Shown piece by piece: positions 1 through 5,460 of a stretch of 5,460 nucleotides of DNA. A program made the translations under genes and the position numbers. Every line of letters begins with the position of its first letter. The first letter of the stretch is position 1. Under the pieces are notes generated by a model. That model did no database searches. It was given only the letters and a program-made list of their open reading frames with translations, and was not told where the DNA came from. The stretch is from Clostridia bacterium (lineage in GTDB: Bacteria; Bacillota; Peptococcia; DRI-13; DTU073): assembly GCA_012842035.1 (NCBI GenBank), contig DUTO01000004.1, forward strand, positions 1 to 5,460, in the 5' to 3' direction.

Positions 1-895
1 GAAACGAACCATCACTATTTTGTAAACTACACAAATGAGCGACAGGGCTAATTCCCCCTACTTGCCATTTGTCACATGTCGGATCTTCACCCACTACCGT
101 TAACCCCTGAATTACCCAAGCAGCCGTAGCCGTATTCGTTTTCTGCTTATTCCAACCAAACCCACCATCTTCACCTTGTTGTTCTTGTAAATATTGCAGT
201 GCCTTTTTAACCACTACATCTTCTTTCTCCAGCCCTAAAACAGCAAGGGCACTTAAAGCTACTCCCGTATCATCAGGGTCACTTTCCCCTCCCACTGCCC
301 AACTAAAGCCACCATCCCTATTTTGCTGACTCACTAACCACGCCAAAGCCTGTTTTCGATTAGGAATTTCCTTTTCAGCCGCCGCTAAAGCCAGTACAGA
401 CCAAATATGACAATTAACTAAACCCTCCTCACCCCATGCAGGCTGGGCAAATTGACCATGAGGTAATTGAAAAGAAACTATTTGCTCCGCTAAATCAATT
501 CCTTGATAACTAGGCTTACTTCCCACTGCCGTTAAAGCCAATAAAGTCCTCGCATAATCAGTAGTGCCCTCTAAAGGACGCTCCTCCTTTTCAAGATAAG
601 TCCAAGGATTAACACCATTTTTACTCCAGTTAACACCCGCAACATCTTCACCTACAGCTCGTAAAGCCATAACCACCCAATCGGTTATCATGGGACTACT
701 AGGGCGTCCTTTATCACTGGGAAACCCACCATCGTCATTCTGCACACTAGCTAAATAAGCTAGCCCCTTGTTGACCCTCTCCACAGTATCGATAGCCCAT
801 AAACTAGGCGTAACAATGAACAGCCCTAACCAAAAAAAGAATAAAAAGCTAGCCCCTCTTCTCTTTAAAAAACTTTTTTTATTTATTTTACTCAC
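1..895 (-). CDS. Secreted alpha-alpha barrel protein of prenyltransferase/squalene-cyclase type repeats (C-terminus cut by window edge)
   Basis: The reading frame is open from a GTG at 895 to the window edge, giving 298 residues and no stop. The GTG is chosen because GAGGGGG lies 7 bases upstream, an in-frame stop lies about 30 bases further up, and the protein then begins with a clear signal peptide: basic residues to R13, a hydrophobic core at 16-29, and probable cleavage after SLWA (34). The mature part is built of repeats of about 45-52 residues. Their turn motifs are QNDDGGF (52), FQLPHGQF (142), QNRDGGF (191), QGEDGGF (240) and QNSDGSF (292). A divergent repeat at about 89-131 (W90, NPW 96-98, TTDYARTL) fills the gap between the first two. 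Five repeats plus the start of a sixth are visible. This is the fold of squalene cyclases, prenyltransferases and the N-terminal domain of intrinsic factor. No terpene-cyclase DxDD-type acid motif is convincing, and export argues against an enzyme of that kind. Cysteines are C162, C274 and C289. It follows the ECF ATPase by 46 bases. Ligand binding is inferred from context. Confidence 0.88.
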   Translation of the reverse strand, partial: MSKINKKSFLKRRGASFLFFFWLGLFIVTPSLWAIDTVERVNKGLAYLASVQNDDGGFPSDKGRPSSPMITDWVVMALRAVGEDVAGVNWSKNGVNPWTYLEKEERPLEGTTDYARTLLALTAVGSKPSYQGIDLAEQIVSFQLPHGQFAQPAWGEEGLVNCHIWSVLALAAAEKEIPNRKQALAWLVSQQNRDGGFSWAVGGESDPDDTGVALSALAVLGLEKEDVVVKKALQYLQEQQGEDGGFGWNKQKTNTATAAWVIQGLTVVGEDPTCDKWQVGGISPVAHLCSLQNSDGSF

Positions 896-902
896 ATTTT
901 TA

Positions 903-909
903 CCCCCTC
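903..909 (-). promoter_or_regulatory. Ribosome binding site for the repeat-protein gene
   Basis: Read on the minus strand this is GAGGGGG, followed by TAAAAAT and then GTG at 895. It decides the GTG start. The only nearby ATG overlaps it out of frame and runs straight into a stop (ATGTGA). Confidence 0.7.
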
Positions 910-941
910 TACCAATAACCTTTATTCATCTGTCATCCTCT

Positions 942-2591
942 TTAAAACTCTTCCAACACTAACTTGCCTTGTTCTAAGGTTACTATCGGGTCAACTACTA
1001 AATTCCGAAAAAGCTTAGCCACCTGTGGGGAAAAAAAGGTAGAATCGGATAATATCTCTTCCTTCTTACCCTTGGCAATAATTGTTCCTTGTGTCATTAA
1101 CGCAATTTCTGTAGCATACTCCGCTGCAAACTCAACGTCATGAGTTACTAAAAGAATCGCCTGCCCTGCTTGCTGTAAATCTTGTAAAATTTCCCCTAAA
1201 TAAGCCTTTAATTCATAATCAAGTCCACGTGTCGGTTCATCAAGGATAATTAATTTAGGCTCAGCCACTAATACTGTAGCCAAAGCGACACGCTGTCTTT
1301 CCCCCGTACTTAAATCCCGAGCATAGCTTTCCGCAAACTTAGTTAAACCTAATTTTTCTAACAAAAAATTAACTCTTGAGTCTTTAGGTAAATGCAAATT
1401 ATCTAAAGCAAACTCAATTTCCTCACGTACTGTCGGTAAAAAAAGATAATCACCAGGATGCTGAGACAAATAACCGATATCTTTAGCCCATTCCTCAACA
1501 GGTCTTTCCTTAATCTCTTCTCCCCCAAAACGAACCGTTCCTTTAGTAGGTTGTAATAGTCCTCTGATCGTTTTTAAAAGTGTTGTTTTACCCGCCGCAT
1601 TTTCCCCCATTAAAACCAGAAAATCACCGGCAAAAAAATCGAGATTAATTCCTGTTAAAGCTTCAACTCCGTTTTCATAAGTATAAGCAACATTTTCTAC
1701 TTGTAATAAAAGCTCTTGCTTCTTGCCTTCATCTTTTTTCTCTTCCGCAACAACTACCTTTGTTTCTTCTATCTTATCCGAAATTAACTTCCGTCCTTCT
1801 TTTACGGTCAAAGGAATTTGCGTAAAACCACTTTTCGCAAAAAGTTTTGGTAAAGGAGGCAGAAAAGGGCTTCCTTCTTCTACCGCCCAAGTGACCAACT
1901 CTTCTAGACTAGTTCGATTTTGCACAATCCGCCCTTTGTCCATGACTACTACTCGATCGGCTAAATGAAAACATCTTTCCAATCTTTGCTCAATTAAAAT
2001 TACAGTCATTCCTTGGTCTTCATTCAATTTACGAACGATTGTTAAAATCTCTTCACCGGCTACCGGGTCTAATTGTGAAGTCGGTTCATCAAGAATTAAT
2101 ATTTCCGGCTGCATCGCCAAAACAGAAGCTAAAACAACTTTCTGCTTTAAACCACCGGACAATTCATTCACACTATGTTGCCGATAAGGGCTAAGTGAAA
2201 AGGCTTCCCCCACTTCCATAACTCGTCTTTTCATTAAACTAACCGGTAAACCTAAGTTTTCCATCCCTAAAACAAGTTCCTGCTCAACATTACTCATAAT
2301 TAACTGACTTTCCGGGTCCTGAAAAACCATCCCTACTTTTTTGACTAAAGCAGGTCGTGTGATTGTGCGTATCTCCTGACCTTCCAGATAAATATGACCA
2401 CCAATTTTCCCCCCATAAAAATCGGGAATTAAACCGGCTAAAGCTCTCACTAAAGAAGACTTACCACATCCGGAACTACCCACTAAAAGCACAAACTCAC
2501 CACGATTAAGAGATAGATTAATCCCCTTTAAAGCAGGTGCCTCTGTTCCCGGATAATAATATGTTAAATCCTCGACCTTAATGAAGGCCAT
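942..2591 (-). CDS. ecfA: Fused double ATP-binding subunit of an ECF transporter (EcfA-EcfA')
   Basis: A 549-residue cytoplasmic ATPase carrying two ABC domains in one chain, which powers an ECF-type importer together with EcfT. Domain 1 (about 1-235) has Walker A GSSGCGKSS (38-46), Q-loop Q91 in VFQDPESQ, signature LSGGL (144-148), and Walker B ILILDEP (164-170). At the H-loop position it has glutamine (IEQRLE, Q202) where histidine is expected. A charged linker of about 60 residues (235-293) follows. Domain 2 (about 294-549) has Walker A GENAAGKTT (329-337), Q377 in SQHPGDYLF, an unusual signature LSTGE (427-431), Walker B LIILDEP (447-453) and a normal H-loop, VTHD, with H484. Both Walker B catalytic glutamates (E169, E452) are present. 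The start is the ATG at 2591, which has GGGGGTGG 5 bases upstream and begins MAFIKVEDL. The frame stays open to 2759, but the extra residues are not ABC-like and lie inside ecfT. The gene overlaps ecfT by 28 bases, which suggests translational coupling. The family is certain; the substrate is not. Confidence 0.95.
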   Translation of the reverse strand: MAFIKVEDLTYYYPGTEAPALKGINLSLNRGEFVLLVGSSGCGKSSLVRALAGLIPDFYGGKIGGHIYLEGQEIRTITRPALVKKVGMVFQDPESQLIMSNVEQELVLGMENLGLPVSLMKRRVMEVGEAFSLSPYRQHSVNELSGGLKQKVVLASVLAMQPEILILDEPTSQLDPVAGEEILTIVRKLNEDQGMTVILIEQRLERCFHLADRVVVMDKGRIVQNRTSLEELVTWAVEEGSPFLPPLPKLFAKSGFTQIPLTVKEGRKLISDKIEETKVVVAEEKKDEGKKQELLLQVENVAYTYENGVEALTGINLDFFAGDFLVLMGENAAGKTTLLKTIRGLLQPTKGTVRFGGEEIKERPVEEWAKDIGYLSQHPGDYLFLPTVREEIEFALDNLHLPKDSRVNFLLEKLGLTKFAESYARDLSTGERQRVALATVLVAEPKLIILDEPTRGLDYELKAYLGEILQDLQQAGQAILLVTHDVEFAAEYATEIALMTQGTIIAKGKKEEILSDSTFFSPQVAKLFRNLVVDPIVTLEQGKLVLEEF

Positions 2592-3487
2592 TTTTTCCAC
2601 CCCCAATTGAAACAAGCAGGAACAATAAAAAGCAAGCCGATTAAAACAGACCAATATATTTCCACAGTTTTTACACTCTGTAAACGTGGATAATAACTGT
2701 AAGCAGCCTGTCCGCTCCCCACTAACCATAAACTTAATAAAACTCCTCCACAAATACAAATAATAATAATTTTATCCCTTAATCTCCACTTTTGGCGCGC
2801 ATAATAACTGCGTCTTCCTAGACCATACCCTCTTGCCTGCAGGGACTCGGCTAACTGGAAAGCTCTTTCCAAGCTAGATAAAAGCAATACCCTAAGTGCA
2901 GGAATTATTTGACGAACTTTATCCCTTTTCTTTTGAGCACGATAATTAACCCCACGACACTGTTGCACTTCCGTGATCCGCAAAAAGTCAGTACGCATTA
3001 AAGGAAACAATCGTAAAGAAAGACCTAAAGTTAAAGCGGTTTTATAAGACCTTCCTCCTAAAAGCTGAATCAAACGATCAGGATGTAAGACATACATTAA
3101 CAAACAAAAAACACTAATAATTACTAATAGTCTCAAACCCATCCCCAACCCATAGCACAAAGCTTCCCAAGTAATGCGCATGCGCCCAAGTCCGGGCAAA
3201 GTAGGACCTAAAAATAATATCGTCGAACCGGCCCGCACCAAAAGTACATTAACCATCATAATTACCAGCAAAAAACCAAGCCCGACTTTTAAATAACCTA
3301 CCCACTCCCGCCCTAAGCCATAAGATAAAATTACTATGCCCACTGCTATAAAAAGGGATAAAAGAAAAAGGGGATGCGCGAAAAAAAGTGACAAAAACAC
3401 GACAGCACCCAAATACAACAAAACTGTAACCGGATGTAATCTTTGCCTCATCCTTTCTTGCTCTTCCTTTTGCTTATAAACATTCAT
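2564..3487 (-). CDS. ecfT: EcfT, transmembrane coupling subunit of an ECF transporter
   Basis: A 307-residue integral membrane protein of the EcfT/CbiQ family, which links the ATPase pair to the substrate-binding S component. Hydrophobic segments are visible at about 21-35, 38-58, 66-84, 105-133, 240-258 and 277-296. The long cytoplasmic stretch between about 165 and 235 carries the two arginine motifs that dock into the ATPases: QQCRGV (R178) and LQARGYG (R219). The first motif has cysteine where alanine or serine is more usual. The ATG at 3487 has a modest GAGG 10 bases upstream, weaker than the sites of its neighbours. The next methionine in frame (M13) has worse spacing, so 3487 is kept. 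The gene starts 41 bases after the DUF4430 lipoprotein gene and ends 28 bases inside the EcfA gene, so EcfT and EcfA are probably made together. The combination of two Arg-Gly motifs, membrane segments and an adjacent double ATPase makes the family assignment firm. The transported vitamin or metal cannot be read from EcfT. Confidence 0.93.
   Translation of the reverse strand: MNVYKQKEEQERMRQRLHPVTVLLYLGAVVFLSLFFAHPLFLLSLFIAVGIVILSYGLGREWVGYLKVGLGFLLVIMMVNVLLVRAGSTILFLGPTLPGLGRMRITWEALCYGLGMGLRLLVIISVFCLLMYVLHPDRLIQLLGGRSYKTALTLGLSLRLFPLMRTDFLRITEVQQCRGVNYRAQKKRDKVRQIIPALRVLLLSSLERAFQLAESLQARGYGLGRRSYYARQKWRLRDKIIIICICGGVLLSLWLVGSGQAAYSYYPRLQSVKTVEIYWSVLIGLLFIVPACFNWGWKKWPSLRSRI
2597..2604 (-). 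promoter_or_regulatory. Ribosome binding site for the fused EcfA gene, inside the end of ecfT
   Basis: Minus-strand GGGGGTGG sits 5 bases before the ATG at 2591 and lies entirely within the last codons of ecfT. It fixes the start at MAFIKVEDL and rejects the longer open frame reaching 2759. Confidence 0.75.
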
Positions 3488-3528
3488 CTAATAACAACCT
3501 CACTGTGAATCTATCGCACTTTTTCATT

Positions 3529-4635
3529 CTACGGCGTAAAAGGTAGCCGCATCACTTCTCCGGAAAGAACCGCTGCTCCCAAAAAACCGGAAATTTGAGC
3601 AGGACGCTCCACAAAAAGACTTACCGCATTTCTCAAGCCCTCATCATCTACACCGGCAACAAGCCAAAGTGGGCTATCCTCACCTGCTGTTTCTCCAAAA
3701 GCAGTAATCACACCGGCACCCATTGAAAATTCCCGCGCTTTTTTCCCTGTATAATCCAATAATTCTAAACTGTTTTCCGTAAAATGAATAAAAGTTCCGT
3801 TCTTTTTAAAGGCTTGATTTAAATCAGCTAAATAAGCATTTCCCCTCAAATCTTGCCACTTACCCACTACTAAAGTAGGTCCTGCTCTTTCTTGTAGCAA
3901 CTCATTAGTAACCTCAACCAGTTTCATCTCTTGCACACCCATGTTTTTCAAAGCAGTAGCTAACTGTAAAGCTAATTCTTTTTCTGCCGCACAATAAAGG
4001 ATTACTGTTACTTTTGTTTTACCTCGATAACCATGCACAAAAGGTTCGGGATAACAACCAATGACCGCATTTGTTCCTTGTAACATCTGCCAAGGATGAT
4101 AGTCCCACCAGACCTTTTCTCCGGGTTCGAGTAAATAATCTAATGCACCCACGTCAGCAAAAATACCATTGACAAAAAAGAACCAATCTTGCCTAGGCTT
4201 ACCTAACCCGCCGGATTGGGAACGTAAAGAGCCCATCCCTTGCACATAACTGCCCCCATAGGCTGTTTCTACTTCATCCGGAAAGATATGATTGAGCCCA
4301 TCCATCACTGACATTTTAGGCTTAAAAGGTACTTCCTTCTCTGCGAGCATAACAGCACCATAGTCCTGACTAATCCGTAAAAAAACAGTTTCTTTTCCTT
4401 CTTTTTTTCCCTTAGGAAAAGGCTCTTCCGATTCCTTATTTAACTTCTCGACGTCCTTCTCTTTCTCTAAGTCCTCTACGCCGGCAACTTCCTCACTTGT
4501 TTCACTGGGGATAGATTGTACTACAGTTTCTTTTTCCCCTGTAGAAACAGGGGGCTCACTGCTCTGCTTATTACAAGCAGGGAAAAAAAACAAAAACGTG
4601 GTCAATATTAAAAGCGATAATCCCCTTTTTTTCAT
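3529..4635 (-). CDS. DUF4430-domain lipoprotein with an unassigned C-terminal domain
   Basis: This 368-residue protein is predicted to be anchored on the outer face of the membrane. The signal peptide (MKKRG, then a hydrophobic core) ends in FPAC, with C21 the likely lipidated cysteine; the -3 position is Phe, so the lipobox is slightly off consensus. Residues 22-80 form a Ser/Glu/Lys-rich linker. Residues about 81-182 match DUF4430: SVMDGLNHIF (109-118), then QDWFFFVNGIFADVG (149-163), LEPGEKVWWDYHPW (169-182). DUF4430 corresponds to the C-terminal beta domain of intrinsic factor and transcobalamin. Residues about 183-368 look like a separate alternating alpha/beta domain (VTVILYCA, PTLVVGKW, LWLVAGVDDEG) that I do not recognise. 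The ATG at 4635 has GGGGAGG 7 bases upstream. The gene lies 75 bases after the stalk-domain protein and 41 bases before ecfT, so a role presenting ligand to the ECF transporter is plausible. DUF4430 identity is well supported; ligand binding is inference. Confidence 0.88.
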   Translation of the reverse strand: MKKRGLSLLILTTFLFFFPACNKQSSEPPVSTGEKETVVQSIPSETSEEVAGVEDLEKEKDVEKLNKESEEPFPKGKKEGKETVFLRISQDYGAVMLAEKEVPFKPKMSVMDGLNHIFPDEVETAYGGSYVQGMGSLRSQSGGLGKPRQDWFFFVNGIFADVGALDYLLEPGEKVWWDYHPWQMLQGTNAVIGCYPEPFVHGYRGKTKVTVILYCAAEKELALQLATALKNMGVQEMKLVEVTNELLQERAGPTLVVGKWQDLRGNAYLADLNQAFKKNGTFIHFTENSLELLDYTGKKAREFSMGAGVITAFGETAGEDSPLWLVAGVDDEGLRNAVSLFVERPAQISGFLGAAVLSGEVMRLPFTP

Positions 4636-4710
4636 CAGTAAGCCTCCCCTATTTTACTACAGAGTTTTTCTCTTTCCCCTAATCCCAACAATTACCTAAC
4701 GCAATTATAA
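4636..4710 (-). other. 75-base gap between the stalk-domain gene and the lipoprotein gene
   Basis: This is the largest gap in the window. Apart from the ribosome binding site I see only AT-rich sequence with a short palindrome (AATTATAATT) right after the upstream stop. There is no GC-rich hairpin with a T run, and the gap is too short for a cobalamin riboswitch. A weak internal promoter cannot be excluded, but I could not pick out a convincing -35/-10 pair. Read-through from the upstream gene is the simplest view. Confidence 0.5.
4643..4649 (-). promoter_or_regulatory. Ribosome binding site for the DUF4430 lipoprotein gene
   Basis: Minus-strand GGGGAGG, 7 bases before the ATG at 4635. It is the strongest such site in the window and fits the start that yields a lipoprotein signal peptide. 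Confidence 0.75.
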
Positions 4711-5460
4711 TTATTTAACAACCATTACCGTTTGTGTAGCAGGAAACCAAGTTACAGTTGCGCCCAAATTATTTACAACATAACGAAGTGGTACTAAAGT
4801 TCGTCCCTCTTCAATCATTGCCGGTACTTCCAGACCCGGTCCTGTTTTACCTACTACTAACTTCAAAAGTTTATCTTGAAAATGCATTTCTACCGTTCTA
4901 ATATCCTCTTTCCACTGTACCTCAGCTCCCATTCCTTCAGCCACAAAACGCAAAGGAACCATCGTCCTATTTTCAATTAAACAAGCCGGCACATCAACTT
5001 TCTTCTTTGTATTATTAATAAGTACTTCCGGTTCATTTATAACTAACACAATCTTTAATAAATCTTCTGCTTTAACTACACTATACAAACTAAAGTTTTC
5101 CGTATAAAAAGTGAATTTTTCACTTGTCACGTCATAAGTACCGCCTAACTTTACTGCCTGCAGATTACCCCAACGATCCTTTACATAACGCACCGCCGTT
5201 AATAAATTGACATCTTCTTCGGTAATTTCTAACCCTGAAAGGTCAAGCGTAATCTGTACCGGTTCAGGGAAACCGGTGATTGTTTCCGTATATACTTCCT
5301 CTTTTTCTTCGGTTTTGACAATCTCTGCTTTAAGTTCTACTACCTGAACCCCAATATCTTCAAGACCACAACCTTGTCTTAATGCACTTTCTATTATTTC
5401 CTTTTTTTCTGCAGCACTAAGAGCTTTTGCTCCTAAATTAAGCCAAGTTTTCTCTTCTGC
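4711..5460 (-). CDS. Surface protein with two copper-amine-oxidase-N (stalk) domains, N-terminus cut by window edge
   Basis: The frame is open from the right edge to a TAA at 4711, giving 249 C-terminal residues (numbered here from the edge). A GTG at 5193 is internal and not the start, because the frame runs unbroken through it. Residues about 1-60 are charged and partly helical. Residues about 61-129 form a beta-rich module of a kind seen in clostridial surface and S-layer-like proteins: EPVQITLDLSGLEI, LTAVRYVKD, KLGGTYD and FYTENFSLYSVV. Two stalk domains follow, marked by RTMVPLRFVAEGMGAEVQW (165-183) and RTLVPLRYVVNNLGATVTW (220-238). In Bacillota these domains occur on exported proteins as non-catalytic modules that probably mediate wall or protein contacts; they do not imply amine oxidase activity. 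The protein ends right after the second domain. The signal peptide and any other domains must lie beyond 5460. It precedes the DUF4430 gene in the same direction, so shared expression with the ECF genes is likely. Confidence 0.85.
   Translation of the reverse strand, partial: AEEKTWLNLGAKALSAAEKKEIIESALRQGCGLEDIGVQVVELKAEIVKTEEKEEVYTETITGFPEPVQITLDLSGLEITEEDVNLLTAVRYVKDRWGNLQAVKLGGTYDVTSEKFTFYTENFSLYSVVKAEDLLKIVLVINEPEVLINNTKKKVDVPACLIENRTMVPLRFVAEGMGAEVQWKEDIRTVEMHFQDKLLKLVVGKTGPGLEVPAMIEEGRTLVPLRYVVNNLGATVTWFPATQTVMVVK

Noticed and set aside
1..895. Terpene cyclase or protein prenyltransferase enzyme
   Set aside because: The repeats have that fold, but the protein is exported, no convincing catalytic acid or zinc-binding motif is seen, and the ECF/DUF4430 context points to a binding role.
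768..962. Plus-strand open frame of 64 codons
   Set aside because: It lies opposite the signal-peptide region of the repeat protein and the 3' end of the EcfA gene. Its hydrophobic look comes from reading the complement of T/A-rich signal-peptide codons.
1723..1968. Plus-strand open frame of 81 codons
   Set aside because: It is antisense to the well-supported EcfA coding sequence, with low-complexity Ser/Thr/Phe content and no recognisable motif.
2592..2759. N-terminal extension of the EcfA frame by 56 codons
   Set aside because: The extra residues are Cys-rich and not ABC-like, they lie in ecfT coding sequence, and the ATG at 2591 has a strong ribosome binding site and the usual ABC N-terminus.
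4636..4710. Cobalamin riboswitch or terminator ahead of the DUF4430 gene
   Set aside because: The 75-base gap is too short for a cobalamin riboswitch, and I see no stable hairpin with a T run. The other gaps (3488-3528 and 896-941) are shorter still. Any riboswitch would lie beyond 5460.
4711..5193. Short gene starting at the GTG at 5193
   Set aside because: The frame is open without a stop from 5193 to the window edge and the domain pattern begins upstream (EPVQITLDLS at about 66-75), so the GTG is an internal valine.
4711..5460. Copper amine oxidase enzyme
   Set aside because: Only the small N-terminal stalk-type domains are present. There is no catalytic domain, and the gene ends straight after the second repeat.
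1..5460. CRISPR array, insertion sequence, tRNA or rRNA
   Set aside because: No regularly spaced direct repeats, transposase frame, terminal inverted repeats or RNA-gene-like stretches were seen; the window is almost entirely coding.

Overview
The window holds five genes, all on the minus strand, so transcription runs from base 5460 towards base 1. The gene at each end is cut by the window edge. Coding covers nearly everything: the gaps are 75, 41 and 46 bases, the two central genes overlap by 28 bases, and no terminator-like hairpin is visible in any gap. This looks like one operon. The AT-rich sequence, strong G-rich ribosome binding sites, a GTG start, a surface protein with copper-amine-oxidase-N stalk domains, and Gram-positive style secreted and lipoprotein products all suggest a Bacillota organism, most likely class Clostridia. 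I cannot place it more precisely.

In order of transcription the genes are: (1) 5460-4711, the C-terminal part of a secreted or surface protein ending in two copper-amine-oxidase-N (stalk) domains; (2) 4635-3529, a lipoprotein with a DUF4430 domain followed by an unassigned C-terminal domain; (3) 3487-2564, EcfT, the transmembrane coupling subunit of an energy-coupling-factor (ECF) vitamin or metal transporter; (4) 2591-942, a fused double EcfA ATPase; (5) 895-1, a secreted protein of squalene-cyclase/prenyltransferase-type alpha-alpha repeats, whose C-terminus lies beyond base 1.

Together the genes describe a membrane ECF energising module plus three exported proteins. The most striking point is that the two exported domain types flanking the transporter, an alpha/alpha-barrel repeat protein and a DUF4430 beta domain, correspond to the two halves of the animal cobalamin carriers intrinsic factor and transcobalamin. 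My working hypothesis is a cell-surface capture system, possibly for a corrinoid, that hands ligand to an ECF transporter. The substrate-binding S component is not in the window, so the ligand is inferred and not shown. A second point of interest is the ATPase: one of its two composite ATP sites combines a glutamine at the H-loop with an LSTGE signature, while the other is canonical.
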